Assembly (NCBI RefSeq): GCF_001729245.1 | Contig: NZ_CP015217.1 | Location: forward strand, 1,614,001-1,678,000 | DNA from: Leptospira tipperaryensis | GTDB lineage: Bacteria; Spirochaetota; Leptospiria; Leptospirales; Leptospiraceae | DNA: 64,000 nucleotides | Reading direction: 5' to 3' | Shown: positions 25,601 through 42,258 of the stretch, piece by piece | Layout: each line of letters opens with the position of its first letter | Numbering within the stretch: the first letter of the stretch is position 1 | The notes under the pieces: model-generated | Databases searched by the model: none | What the model was told of the DNA's origin: nothing | The model's input: the letters and a program-made list of their open reading frames with translations, nothing else | Made by a program: the position numbers and the translations under genes

Positions 25601-27041
25601 ATGGTAGTTTTTAGGATTGATACATTCGTTTTTCGGAATATTCTATTTTTATTTTTCTTTCTTGCGAACTGCGCCGTTCAATCCAGCAACTTATGCGATC
25701 CGAGCGGGAGTTTGTTTTTTAAGACGGCGGCCCTCAAAATTCTCGCCCAAGATTCCACTTCGTTTTGTGGAATGAGCCTTCCCGTTTCAAAAAATTCGGC
25801 AATCAATAACAGCGGGCTGAGACAATGGTCCACACTTCTGGGAGTGGCGGGAGCTACTACAAATTCGCTCGGTGTTTCTACGGACGATTCCGGGAACGTG
25901 TATCTTACTGGTTCTACGAATGGAAATTTAGACGGTCGATACTTTGATCGGACTCTTTGATATTTTTGTGGCGAGTTACGATAACACGGGCCGTAAACAA
26001 TGGACAAGGACCTTGGGAGTTATCGGTTCCAACACAACGGCTTCGGGGATCGTTTCGGATTCTTTGGGAAACGTTTATTCTACCGGAAAAACAAACGGAA
26101 ACTTGGACGGTCAGGTTCTTACTGGAATTCAAGATCTCTTTATCGTAAAGTATGACAACGCCGGGAACAAACAGTGGACTCGTCTTTTAGGCGCGCCCGG
26201 TACTACGGCCGCTTCGAATGGAATCACGATCGATAGACAAGGAAATGTTTTTGCAACGGGCCAGACGAACAACAACTTGGACGGTCAGGTTCTTACGGGC
26301 AATCAGGATCTCTTTATCGTAAAATTTGATAGCGCCGGGAACAAACAATGGACCAGACTCCTCGGAGCCGTTGGAGCCAATACGAGCGCCTTTGGAGTTA
26401 CAACGGACGCATCCGGAAACGTTTATTCTACCGGTTCCACATTTGGCAATCTCGACGGCCAGACGTTGACGGGAACCCAGGATCTTTTTGTAGTAAAATA
26501 CGATACAGCCGGGAACAAACAATGGACTAGGCTTTTGGGAAGTCTCAGCGGTTCCTCTTTGACGGCGGCTTTTGGGATCGCCACAGATCCAACCGGAAGC
26601 GGGGTTTACGCTACGGGAGGAACTGGCACAAATTTGGACGCTCAGACTCGAACAGGCAATCAAGATCTCTTTATCGTAAAGTATGATCTTTCCGGGAACA
26701 AACAATGGACCCGTCTTTTGGGAGCGCTTGGGGCGACTGAGACCGGCTTTGGGATCACTTCGGATTCTTTTGGAAACGTCTATACAACGGGAGCTTCGAG
26801 CGGCGGTCTAGATGGGAATCCTTCCATCGGAGCTCAGGATCTTTTTGTAGTGAAATACGACGGCTCCGGAAATAAGCAGTGGTCGAGGTTGGATGGAGCA
26901 GGCGGCGGTTCCAATACCAACGGTAACGGAATTGTTTCCGACGTCTTTGGGAATCTTTATGCGACGGGCTTTACCAACGGAAATTTAGACGGTCTTACTC
27001 CGACGGGAACCCAAGACTTCTTTCTCATCCAGTATAAATAG
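25601..27041 (+). pseudogene. SBBP beta-propeller repeat lipoprotein gene, frameshifted
   Basis: The first frame (25601-25960) gives a signal peptide with lipobox-like LANC and the first propeller repeat, then stops. A second frame, open to 27041, continues exactly with the missing end of that repeat and six more. Near 25933-25945 one extra base (GGTCGATACTTTG where sister repeats have the equivalent of GGTCAGACTTTG) shifts the frame. Corrected, it is about 480 residues: a lipid-anchored surface or periplasmic protein with seven repeats of about 54 residues of the form KQWTRLLG...TD..GNVY.TG.T.GNLDG...G.QDLFIVKYD. Seven repeats fit one seven-bladed propeller. It may be a real mutation, phase variation or a read error. 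Confidence 0.85.
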
Positions 27042-27064
27042 AGATCTTTTCTGTATTCTCTTTC

Positions 27065-27085
27065 AAACGGACTTGAAGTCCGTTT
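27065..27085. repeat. Copy of the dispersed CGGACTT palindrome, terminator-like
   Basis: AAACGGACTT-G-AAGTCCGTTT, ten-base arms around one base, 24 bases after the SBBP gene stop. It is flanked by A on the left and T on the right, so it can serve as a terminator. The core is identical to the 56743 copy and differs at the centre from the 3335-3624 copies. Confidence 0.8.
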
Positions 27086-27214
27086 TCATTCTTCTTTTCT
27101 ATTTTTGGTTAGGAGCTTAAAAGAAATCGAAGATGGAGATTCAATCCGATTGGAGAATGGAAGTCGGGTAAGCGAAGAGCGGGCGGAGACTTCCGCCCGG
27201 GGAAAAGAAAATTA

Positions 27215-28063
<849 letters not shown>

Positions 28064-28151
28064 AGTTATTCTGGTCCGATGGAATTCTTACTAATTTATA
28101 TCGGTCTCTACGAGCCGGAAATTAGGTTAGGAAAGTTGTTTTTTGCAAAAA

Positions 28152-28502
28152 TTACCGTTTCCGGTTATTTTCGTCAACGTGAACTACTTTTGGGGAGTAA
28201 TTAGAGGGAAGTTCTTTCTCTTCCACTTGCGCGTAGGTGATAATGATGACCTTGTCACCCTTCATTCCGAGTCTGGCGGCCGCCCCGTTGAGGCAAATTT
28301 CCCCCGATCCGCGTTTTCCTTCGATGATATACGTCTCGAAACGGGCTCCGTTGTTTACGTTCACAACAGAAACCTTCTCATAGACCCGCATTCCCGCCGC
28401 GTCCACAAGATCCATATCTACGGTCAGACTGCCTTCATAGTTCAGGTCCGCGTCCGTTACCGTAGCCCGGTGGATTTTACCTTTCATTATGGTTATCTGC
28501 AT
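28152..28502 (-). CDS. panD: Aspartate 1-decarboxylase
   Basis: 116 residues from the ATG at 28502, chosen because it places the self-cleavage site Gly24-Ser25 (LNYEGS) at the family-standard position. The enzyme makes beta-alanine for pantothenate and uses a pyruvoyl group formed by that cleavage. K9 in MKGKIHRA and the NGAAARLG turn are intact. It starts 13 bases after the stop of the upstream Panacea-like gene and is probably co-transcribed. Confidence 0.94.
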   Translation of the reverse strand: MQITIMKGKIHRATVTDADLNYEGSLTVDMDLVDAAGMRVYEKVSVVNVNNGARFETYIIEGKRGSGEICLNGAAARLGMKGDKVIIITYAQVEEKELPSNYSPKVVHVDENNRKR

Positions 28503-28515
28503 CTTAGGGTTTCCG

Positions 28516-29049
<534 letters not shown>

Positions 29050-29061
29050 ATAAAGAATCTT

Positions 29062-29715
29062 GTGAGAATGATCGAACTGAAAGGAGAATTTCCATACCTT
29101 CGTTATGTGGATTTGCAGGAAAAATTTCGCCGATTTCGGAAAGAATGCGTTCTGTATTTAGAACACGGTCCCACGATCACCGGCGGAATCAATTATAATC
29201 TTGAGAATCTCCTCTTAGGGAAAGATTTTCTGGAATCCCAAGGGATCGCGGTCCATTTTATTCAGAGGGGCGGGGATTTTACCGCTCACGAACCCGGCCA
29301 ACTCGTGATCTATTCTCACGTGGATTTGAAAAAACGAAATCTTTCTATTCGCTCCTTTCTGGAGAATTTTTTGGGCGCTTTACAAGACGCGGCTCTGAAG
29401 ACCTGGAACTTAAGCCTCGTCTCCGATCCGGATTCTCCAGGCCTTTATCTTCAATCCGATCCTACGAAGAAAATTTGTTCGATCGGCGTGAACTTTAAGT
29501 CCTTTTTTACGAGCTACGGAGTCGCTTTTAACTTGAGCAACGATTTTCGCGCCTTTCGTTGTATCCATCCCTGCGGTAGAAACTGGACGGACATGACGAG
29601 CATCGAAATGTTAGGCCTCGACGCGGGAACGACCAAACGAAACGAGTTTCTTTCCTTGGTTCGAAAAAATCTAAATTCTTTTCTTCTTTCTTCAGAAAAC
29701 GCAGTTTCCCACTGA
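29062..29715 (+). CDS. lipB: Octanoyl-(acyl carrier protein) transferase
   Basis: About 217 residues (GTG 29062) or 215 (ATG 29068). LipB moves octanoyl groups from ACP to lipoyl domains, the first step of lipoate synthesis. RGGDFTAHEPGQLVIY, KICSIGVNFK with the active lysine, SYGVAFNLSND and the catalytic cysteine in CIHPCGRNWTDMTS are all present. The HE in place of the usual HG of the first motif is a minor variant. The N-terminus is short compared with E. coli. Confidence 0.93.
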   Translation: MRMIELKGEFPYLRYVDLQEKFRRFRKECVLYLEHGPTITGGINYNLENLLLGKDFLESQGIAVHFIQRGGDFTAHEPGQLVIYSHVDLKKRNLSIRSFLENFLGALQDAALKTWNLSLVSDPDSPGLYLQSDPTKKICSIGVNFKSFFTSYGVAFNLSNDFRAFRCIHPCGRNWTDMTSIEMLGLDAGTTKRNEFLSLVRKNLNSFLLSSENAVSH

Positions 29716-29790
29716 AAACCTCGCGTTCTCCCATTTTATCCTCAAGAGAAAGCCTCTTTTCTTCCGATTGATGAAAGAGAGGTCAGAAGA

Positions 29791-30879
29791 GTGAAGATTT
29801 TCAAAAGTATATTCTATTTTCTTTTATTGCTGATCGTCTGCGAAGCGGTCGCGCTCGGAGCCGTGGCCTGGTCGTTTTTAGAATCTTCCCTGGCTTCTTT
29901 CGAACTCTTAAAAATCGCCTCCGATAACAGAGCGAGAGACACGTTAGGCACTCTTGCAAAGGCCGCTGAAAATTCCGGCTTGGACCGTAACTACGACGAT
30001 ATGAACTTCGTTTTTAACAGGATGACGAAGTTGTCCGAAAAAGACACGGACGGTTATACGATCAAAGAAATCTTTTTAATGAACGACGCGGGAATCGTCC
30101 TCGCTCATTCCAATCCGGAATTTCTTCAGGAAGATTTGAAGAAGAGAAAACCGGTGACACTCTATCAAGACGCACTTTATACAAGGGCCTTTCGTCTTCG
30201 TAAATGGCAGATCGGTATTCCGGTTTTGATGGGTGAAAAAAAAGAAGTCGTGGCCAAGAGCGGTTTTTTTTCCAAACTCGCGGGTTACTTTCCTGAAATC
30301 AACGAACCCGAAATTCTTCTTTCCGCGGCCGTCTATCATCCGATCAAACTCGATCGTGTCGCTGCGATTCATATGACCTATGATCGCGGAAACTTCAGGA
30401 CCTTTGTCGCCAAACAAACCGAACTTCTGGAGTGGTTGGTTCGTAATTATTCTCTCATCGCTTTGGGTGCTGCCTTATTTTTAGAATTTGTTTATCTCCT
30501 TTTGACCTTGGGCAATTCCACGAGACAATCGGTTCCTGATTTGAGCTCGAGACCTCTCGTGGAAAAGGTCTCTCATTCTTCCGAAATGAACGTTCCCGTT
30601 CTTGCGAGAAAATCGAGTCCTCTTGATTCTCTTCCGATTCCGGGAAGTCTTGGCAACGCCTCCGCCAAAGTGGAGGAGCCGATTTCAACCCCGGTTTCCG
30701 TCGCTCCCGTTTTAACCGCGTCTTCGATTTCAGTTCCGCAGGTCGCTTCCGTTGTCACACAACCGATCGAATCTTCTCCCGTTGCAGTCGCATCGGTTTC
30801 TCATTCGGAGCCGTCAACGGTAAGTCCGACGATCATCGCATCCAAAGAAGAAGTTTTGGACGCGATCTACTTAGGATAA
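29791..30879 (+). CDS. Two-span membrane protein with periplasmic sensor-like domain
   Basis: 362 residues from a GTG start after GAGAGGTCAG. A first span at about 5-25, an extracytoplasmic region of about 185 residues with a PAS/Cache-like FLMNDAGIVLAHSNPEFL motif, a second span at about 217-238, then a Ser/Pro/Val-rich cytoplasmic tail ending EEVLDAIYLG. No kinase or HAMP output is seen, so a separate partner must carry the signal. The STAS-zinc ribbon gene begins ten bases downstream and is the obvious candidate. Family not recognised. Confidence 0.75.
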   Translation: MKIFKSIFYFLLLLIVCEAVALGAVAWSFLESSLASFELLKIASDNRARDTLGTLAKAAENSGLDRNYDDMNFVFNRMTKLSEKDTDGYTIKEIFLMNDAGIVLAHSNPEFLQEDLKKRKPVTLYQDALYTRAFRLRKWQIGIPVLMGEKKEVVAKSGFFSKLAGYFPEINEPEILLSAAVYHPIKLDRVAAIHMTYDRGNFRTFVAKQTELLEWLVRNYSLIALGAALFLEFVYLLLTLGNSTRQSVPDLSSRPLVEKVSHSSEMNVPVLARKSSPLDSLPIPGSLGNASAKVEEPISTPVSVAPVLTASSISVPQVASVVTQPIESSPVAVASVSHSEPSTVSPTIIASKEEVLDAIYLG

Positions 30880-30889
30880 AAAAAAGAAC

Positions 30890-31786
30890 GTGGAAATCCG
30901 ATCCAGACTTTCCGGGAATATTCTCAAACTCAAGTTGAAGGGGAGACTCGACGCTTCGAGCGCGGAGGATTTTTATTCTTATCTCAAAACAAAATGGGAA
31001 GAAGGAATCCGGAAATTTTTATTTTCCTGCGAAGAACTCGAATACGTAGAAGCGGAAGGAATCAGCGTACTCGCTCGTTTTGAAAACTTTCTAAAAAACA
31101 GAGGGGCTTCCTCCGCCTATTGCGCGTTCAACGAAGAGTGTAAGACGTTACTCAGCTTTCTCGGGTTTGGAAAAACCATCGCCTTTTTTGAGGATCCTTC
31201 CCGCGCGGAAGAATATCTTTCTCTTATCAAAATTCAGGATCAGAGAAGTTCTAAAAAAGAATCGTTTCCGATTTCCCAGATCAAAAGAAACGAAGCCATT
31301 CAGTTTTATTCTTCGGGAACGGGAACTCCTCGTACCAGTTCCGGCGGTTCTCACTCCGTTTATATTCCCGAAATCCAGACCGTTCCTGAATTTGATGTCG
31401 CTTCTTCGGAATCTCCCGATGTAGTTTCGAATCCGGTTTCAAATCTAGAAACCGGTTCTTCAGAGCACGGTCTTTCGAGTCAGTCTCAGAGACTCGAAGC
31501 CTTCTTACAAGAAGAGGGAACCCATTCGTCTTCTTCTCCTATCCCTTCTAAGAAACAAGAATCCGTATCTTCTTCCGAATCCTTGTCTTACTCCGCGAAG
31601 GCGGCTCTGGAAAAAGCGATTCAGACCGAGAAGAGTTTTCCAAAACGAATCATCTACTGCGGCGCTTGTAGCAGTAGAATTCGAGTTTCCAAGCCGGGAA
31701 GATACCAATGTCCGGCGTGCCAGATTCAGTTTGACCTAAATGCCATGGGCGGAGTTCGATACCTAGAAAAACTTCTAGGAACATAA
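30890..31786 (+). CDS. STAS domain protein with C-terminal zinc ribbon
   Basis: 298 residues, GTG start. Residues 1-113 look like a STAS domain (anti-sigma antagonist type): LKLKLKGRLDASSAEDFY, then SCEELEYVEAEGISVLARF where a Ser or Thr is expected at the phosphorylation site. A long Ser/Glu-rich linker follows. Residues about 256-285 form a zinc ribbon with YCGACSSR and QCPACQIQF (two CxxC pairs). The gene sits between the membrane sensor and murJ (three-base gap), so the three are one operon. By inference it relays the sensor's signal, perhaps to envelope synthesis. Confidence 0.75.
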   Translation: MEIRSRLSGNILKLKLKGRLDASSAEDFYSYLKTKWEEGIRKFLFSCEELEYVEAEGISVLARFENFLKNRGASSAYCAFNEECKTLLSFLGFGKTIAFFEDPSRAEEYLSLIKIQDQRSSKKESFPISQIKRNEAIQFYSSGTGTPRTSSGGSHSVYIPEIQTVPEFDVASSESPDVVSNPVSNLETGSSEHGLSSQSQRLEAFLQEEGTHSSSSPIPSKKQESVSSSESLSYSAKAALEKAIQTEKSFPKRIIYCGACSSRIRVSKPGRYQCPACQIQFDLNAMGGVRYLEKLLGT

Positions 31787-31789
31787 GAG

Positions 31790-33385
31790 TTGTCCAACGC
31801 CGCTTCGCGAAGTATCGCACTTTCATTTTATACGTTCTTATCCAGAATCCTGGGTCTCGTAAGAGATCACTTTATGGCGGTTTCCTTTGGAACCGGCATG
31901 GTTGCTTCCGCGTTTTCAGTGGCGTATCGTCTTCCCAACATGTTCCGCAATCTTTTGGCCGAAGGAACACTTTCTCAATCCTTTATGCCTCTCTACGCGG
32001 AGTCGGGAAAGATCAGCGAAGAAGAAGCCAAGGTCATGAGCGGCGCGGTCCTTTCCTTTTTGTTTTTTGTACTTTCACTTCTTGTGGGTGTGATGTTTTT
32101 CTTTTCTCCGTTATTCCTTCCGTTTCTCGTGGGGGGTACCAAGGAATATTCTAATTTAGTAATAGAGCTTACCTATATCCTCTTTTTTCTGATCGTTACC
32201 GCCAGCCTTTCCGCGATCTTTATGGCGATTTCGAATTCTAAAAATCGTTTTTTTGTTCCTTCTCTTTCTCCGATCATATTAAATTTAAGTTATCTTTTTG
32301 TCTTTATCGGTTTGTTTCCGTTTGTCTCCGATCTTCACGACCGAGTGATCGTTCTTTGTTCGGCGATCGTTACCGGAGGACTCTTGCAGTTTCTCGTGCA
32401 GGCTTGGTTTGTCTGGAAAAAAGGCGATATGCCAAAGATCAACTGGAACTGGAAACATCCCGCGATCCAAAAGATCTTTCGACTGATGTTGCCGGCTGCT
32501 CTTGGCGGAGGTTTTTATCAGTTGAGTCTTCTCGTGGATATCTTTCTCGCGAACTGGGTTCAAAATCACAATCCGGGTTTAGGTGCGGTTGTGAGTTTGG
32601 ATTACGCGCAAAGACTCGTTCAACTTCCGACCGGAATCATCGGAGTTGCACTTGCTACCACGATTCTTCCCGCGCTTCTTCAATCCTTGAAGAATGAAAA
32701 GTGGTCCGAGGTGGGAACGGAGTTGTCGGCGGCTCTTGAGTTTGCGATCTTTCTTACGGTTCCCGCTGCGATCGGGATGTCTATTTTATCCGGACCTATT
32801 TTGGATTCGATTTATTTCGGAGGGAAATGGGATCATCTCGCGACTCATACTGCCGTTTTACCTTTGATCTTTTATTCGATCGCGATTCCTTTTTTTAGCA
32901 TCAATAAGATTTTGATTTCCTCTTATTACGCTTTTCAAGACACAAAAACTCCTCTGAAGATTCAGTCCGCTTCTTTTACGATCAATATCGTATTGAATCT
33001 TTCCCTTGTCTGGTTTTTAAAACATTCAGCGATCGCACTCGCTTCCGCGATTTCGGCGTCCATTACGTTTTTATTGTTGGGAACACTTTTGAAAAAACAC
33101 AGGGTCGAATTTCCCTGGCTCGCTCTCTTGAAAAAAATTTCCAAGATGATTATCCCGTTTTTTCTTTTGGGAACTTACTTGATCTTTCACAATCTATTCT
33201 TATATTCTCCGATTCTAAACTATTTGGAAGAGGGAGGGGTGAGTTACGCCCAGGCTTCGAGGATCAATCTTTGTATAGTAATTCTTCCCGCGATGATACT
33301 TTTTTTTGTTTCCAGTCTCGTTTTCCGCGTGGAAGGGATATACCTCTTAGTGGGAAGGTTCCGAAAAAAACACCGGATCACCTAA
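31790..33385 (+). CDS. murJ: Lipid II flippase MurJ
   Basis: 531 residues, TTG start three bases after the STAS gene. An integral membrane protein with about 14 spans of the MOP superfamily that flips lipid II for peptidoglycan synthesis. Conserved are SRILGLVRDHFMAVSFG near residue 18, AYRLPNMFRNLLAEGTLSQSFMP split over 44-68, and PAALGGGFYQLSLLVD, and RLVQLPTGIIGVALAT. It ends with a DUF167 gene ten bases downstream. Confidence 0.95.
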   Translation: MSNAASRSIALSFYTFLSRILGLVRDHFMAVSFGTGMVASAFSVAYRLPNMFRNLLAEGTLSQSFMPLYAESGKISEEEAKVMSGAVLSFLFFVLSLLVGVMFFFSPLFLPFLVGGTKEYSNLVIELTYILFFLIVTASLSAIFMAISNSKNRFFVPSLSPIILNLSYLFVFIGLFPFVSDLHDRVIVLCSAIVTGGLLQFLVQAWFVWKKGDMPKINWNWKHPAIQKIFRLMLPAALGGGFYQLSLLVDIFLANWVQNHNPGLGAVVSLDYAQRLVQLPTGIIGVALATTILPALLQSLKNEKWSEVGTELSAALEFAIFLTVPAAIGMSILSGPILDSIYFGGKWDHLATHTAVLPLIFYSIAIPFFSINKILISSYYAFQDTKTPLKIQSASFTINIVLNLSLVWFLKHSAIALASAISASITFLLLGTLLKKHRVEFPWLALLKKISKMIIPFFLLGTYLIFHNLFLYSPILNYLEEGGVSYAQASRINLCIVILPAMILFFVSSLVFRVEGIYLLVGRFRKKHRIT

Positions 33386-33394
33386 CAAGTTGGA

Positions 33395-33616
33395 ATGAAG
33401 TTTACGATTCACGTAAAACCGAACTCTAAAAAAGTCTTTCTCAGAAAAGAGGAGGATGGTTCTATAACGATTGCAGTCCGTGAACCGGCTCAGGAAGGAA
33501 AGGCGAACCAAGCCGTGATCGAAGCCCTTTCCAAAGAATGGAATGTTCCAAAGAAAAAGATTCAAATTCTTTCCGGAGAAAAAGGCAAACGAAAGACCGT
33601 CGAGATCGATCTCTAA
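33395..33616 (+). CDS. DUF167/YggU-family protein
   Basis: 73 residues, the short form of the family: FTIHVKPNSKK, VREPAQEGKANQAVIEAL and QILSGEKGKRKTVEI are diagnostic. The function is not established in any bacterium. It follows murJ by ten bases and precedes the giant repeat protein by 24, all on one strand. Confidence 0.92.
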   Translation: MKFTIHVKPNSKKVFLRKEEDGSITIAVREPAQEGKANQAVIEALSKEWNVPKKKIQILSGEKGKRKTVEIDL

Positions 33617-33639
33617 GATATAAGTAAGACTCCAATACG

Positions 33640-39612
<5,973 letters not shown>

Positions 39613-39625
39613 ACATACTCTGTTG

Positions 39626-39649
39626 TTCGAAATTTATCGAATTTTTTTT
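39626..39649 (+). terminator. Weak terminator after the giant gene
   Basis: Five-base stem TTCGA/TCGAA with a six-base loop and a run of eight T, 13 bases after the stop. The stem is short, so confidence is moderate. Confidence 0.5.
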
Positions 39650-39683
39650 AAAGAAGTTTGCTCGATCAAAACGAACTTTGATT

Positions 39684-41822
39684 TCAAACTCCGTTTTGTT
39701 TCCAGTTGATTCCGATGATCGAGATATCGTCTTGTTTGGCGACTCCGGATAAGAATTTTTCTTGTTCGTTTAACAACGAGTCGATCCCTTCTCGAAGAGG
39801 TTTTGAGTTCATCGAGTGAATGATCTTTTCGACCCTGTCTTCTCCGAATTCCTCCTTTTCGTCGTTCCACTGTTCCACCAGTCCGTCCGTAAAAAGTACA
39901 AGTTTGGAAGTCGGTTTGATTTTGATTTCGTTCGAAGTGTATTCCGTTTTGGAAATGGCTCCTACGATCCTTCCCGTTTTTTCTAACTTTAGAATTTTGT
40001 CCTCAAAGATGAGATACTGTGGAATATGGCCCGCCGACGCGTAACGAATGTTTCCAGAATTCGTATCGATATCCAATACGATACAAGTAAAGAATTGATT
40101 CAAGTTTTTGAATGTGTTTAAGAATTCGTTGTTTAAATGATATAATATTTCGGTCACGCTGTAAATTCCGCGTTTTAGAGATTCGTAGATGGCCTTGATC
40201 GCCATAGTGATGAGGGCGGCTTGTATTCCGTGCCCGGTCGCGTCGGCAAGAAAAAATCGAGTCAGACCGGGGCGCAGTTCCATGATATCAAAAAAGTCCC
40301 CTCCGACTTCACTCAGTGGCAGATAACGTACTATGATTTCGAGTTCTCCGATCGTTCTATCTTTTTGAGAAAGAATTCCGGATTGAATTTTTTTTGCGGT
40401 GGAAAGATCGTTTTGGATCAGATTGAGATTCTCTTCCAATTGTTTTGTGAGAATTTCCTTTTCTTTGATGTTCATCCGAATTCTTCCGAGAACTGAATTG
40501 TATCGTTCCGCAATCTGGCCGACTTCCGTAAAAGGTTCGATCGAAAGATCTTTGCTGAGGTCGCCGGTTCTTTTTTGGTATTCCATCTCGAGAAAAAGAT
40601 CGATGAGTTCGGTCGTGGCCCTGTGTTCCGTATAGTTTAAACCTTTCTGCTCGTTTAATTCCGAAACTCGAAACTTAAAAAACCGATTGATCAAACCGAG
40701 GATGAGATAACTTAAACCGAAAGCGAGGGTGCAACAAGTAAGAATTCCGATTCCTTGTGCTTGGATCTGTTCCCACCGAGTAAGGCCCGTTCCTAAAATT
40801 TCCAAATTACCAAAGAGACCGACTGCGATCGTTCCCCAGACTCCCGCCGCGAGATGCACTGGAATCGCACCGACGGCGTCGTCTATCTGTAGTCTGTCCA
40901 GAAGGGATCTCGTTTCATACATGATGATTCCCGCGACAAAGCCGATCAAGACCGAATCGATGGAGTTAACCGCGTGACAAGAAGCGGTGATCGCGACAAG
41001 ACCGGCTAACGCGCCGTTTAAGGGAAGAGTGGCTTCCGCGTATTGAAGTCGGATCCAGCCGTAGATAAGAGAGGCGGCCATGCCGCTCGCTGCGGCGAAC
41101 ATCGTATTGACGATGATCTTGGGAACGGACGCGGTGAAGGCTAACGTGCTTCCTCCGTTAAATCCGATCCATCCAAGCCAGAGAATCAGAGTTCCGAGCA
41201 TCGCAAGAGGAAGGTTGTGACCCGTGATATAACGGACAGATCCGTCTTCCGCGTATCTTCCCGAACGATTGCCTAAGAGTAGCATCGCCGCGAGTCCGAC
41301 CCAACCGCCGACGCTGTGAACCACCGTCGATCCGGCAAAGTCAACAAAACCTAATTTAGCAAGCCAACCCGTCGCCGTTTCCCAGTTTAAAAGATCCTTT
41401 CCCCAAACCCAGTGACCGAAGATCGGATAGATGATGGCCGAGATCACGATCGTGACCACGATATACGCGCCGAACTTCATACGTTCCGCGACAGCTCCCG
41501 ATACGATCGTAGCGGCGGTGCCACAAAACATCAGTTGAAACAAAAAGAAGACCGCGATCTCAGGATGAGCCGTTGAAAATTCAGGAAAGAAAGAATCGGA
41601 ACCGATCAAGCCGAAGGAGGAAGTTCCGAACATAAGGCCGAAGCCGACGGAGTAGAAGATTAAAGTTGCAATGCCGAAGTCCGTTATATTTTTGATCGCT
41701 ACGTTGATCGAGTTTTTTGTTCTCGTGAGACCGGACTCAAGACAAAGAAAGCCCGCTTGCATAAAGAAAACAAGTCCGGAGGAAAGAATGATCCAAAGTA
41801 TATCGAAATTTGTCTTAGGCAT
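39684..41822 (-). CDS. Ammonium transporter fused to a SpoIIE-type PP2C phosphatase
   Basis: 712 residues. Residues 1-400 are a complete Amt channel with the twin-His pore pair in [10 protein letters not shown] and [10 protein letters not shown]. Residues about 420-470 look HAMP-like (TGDLSKDL...[15 protein letters not shown]), then a helix and, from about 480, a PP2C phosphatase with metal motifs [19 protein letters not shown] and DDISIIGI and LFTDGLVE. So ammonium binding or flux could control dephosphorylation of an anti-sigma antagonist (a STAS protein). Amt fused to kinases is known in other bacteria; the phosphatase form is less common. No GlnB/GlnK gene is adjacent; alanine dehydrogenase is divergent upstream. 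Confidence 0.9.
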   Translation of the reverse strand: MPKTNFDILWIILSSGLVFFMQAGFLCLESGLTRTKNSINVAIKNITDFGIATLIFYSVGFGLMFGTSSFGLIGSDSFFPEFSTAHPEIAVFFLFQLMFCGTAATIVSGAVAERMKFGAYIVVTIVISAIIYPIFGHWVWGKDLLNWETATGWLAKLGFVDFAGSTVVHSVGGWVGLAAMLLLGNRSGRYAEDGSVRYITGHNLPLAMLGTLILWLGWIGFNGGSTLAFTASVPKIIVNTMFAAASGMAASLIYGWIRLQYAEATLPLNGALAGLVAITASCHAVNSIDSVLIGFVAGIIMYETRSLLDRLQIDDAVGAIPVHLAAGVWGTIAVGLFGNLEILGTGLTRWEQIQAQGIGILTCCTLAFGLSYLILGLINRFFKFRVSELNEQKGLNYTEHRATTELIDLFLEMEYQKRTGDLSKDLSIEPFTEVGQIAERYNSVLGRIRMNIKEKEILTKQLEENLNLIQNDLSTAKKIQSGILSQKDRTIGELEIIVRYLPLSEVGGDFFDIMELRPGLTRFFLADATGHGIQAALITMAIKAIYESLKRGIYSVTEILYHLNNEFLNTFKNLNQFFTCIVLDIDTNSGNIRYASAGHIPQYLIFEDKILKLEKTGRIVGAISKTEYTSNEIKIKPTSKLVLFTDGLVEQWNDEKEEFGEDRVEKIIHSMNSKPLREGIDSLLNEQEKFLSGVAKQDDISIIGINWKQNGV

Positions 41823-42083
41823 CTGCGTCTTTTGTTTTTCAGACGAATAAAGTTTGCAAGAATCATTTTAAGAATTTCATTTTTGTATCGGATTCTTTTA
41901 TTTTTGAAATTAGAGAAGAACGTTATGCTATGCTTACAAATGAGGCATTCTGATTTTTATAGAATCAGAAACGTTAGTTTTAGAGCTGGGATTCGTAAGA
42001 ATCAAAATGACGTTACCAAACGGATGAATCCTAAGTATTTCAAAGAAAGGAAACGTGTCGTTTTAATATCTTTGGATGAAATA

Positions 42084-42098
42084 TTCACGATTCGTGAA
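42084..42098. promoter_or_regulatory. Palindrome TTCACGA-T-TCGTGAA upstream of ald
   Basis: Perfect seven-base arms around one base, 160 bases before the ald start and 262 bases from the Amt start. The size fits a helix-turn-helix dimer site; the factor is not known. Confidence 0.45.
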
Positions 42099-42206
42099 GT
42101 GACCTAAAGCAAATTCTTTCATCCATTTTCTTATACAAAAGGGGAATCATTTTTGTTCCGGAAAGAAAAACTTTGAATAAAATCAATTGCGGAATTGTAT
42201 CAAACA

Positions 42207-42228
42207 ATAGAATCTGAGCCGATTCTAT
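42207..42228 (+). promoter_or_regulatory. Leader hairpin ATAGAATC/GATTCTAT before ald
   Basis: Eight-base perfect arms with the loop TGAGCC, 30 bases before the ald ATG. It may be a leader hairpin or an operator; no T tract follows, so it is not an ordinary terminator. Confidence 0.45.
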
Positions 42229-42258
42229 CCAACACAAAGAGATCAGAGCGAGAGAAAC

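Larger units (their letters stand above)
41823..42258. other. Divergent intergenic region between Amt fusion and ald
   Basis: 436 bases. It holds two symmetric elements described separately (42084-42098 and 42207-42228) that could control one or both genes. Frames in this stretch lack ribosome sites and family features. Confidence 0.6.

Noticed and set aside
41757..42107. 116-codon frame in the Amt-ald gap
   Set aside because: Starts inside the Amt gene, has no ribosome site, basic low-quality product.
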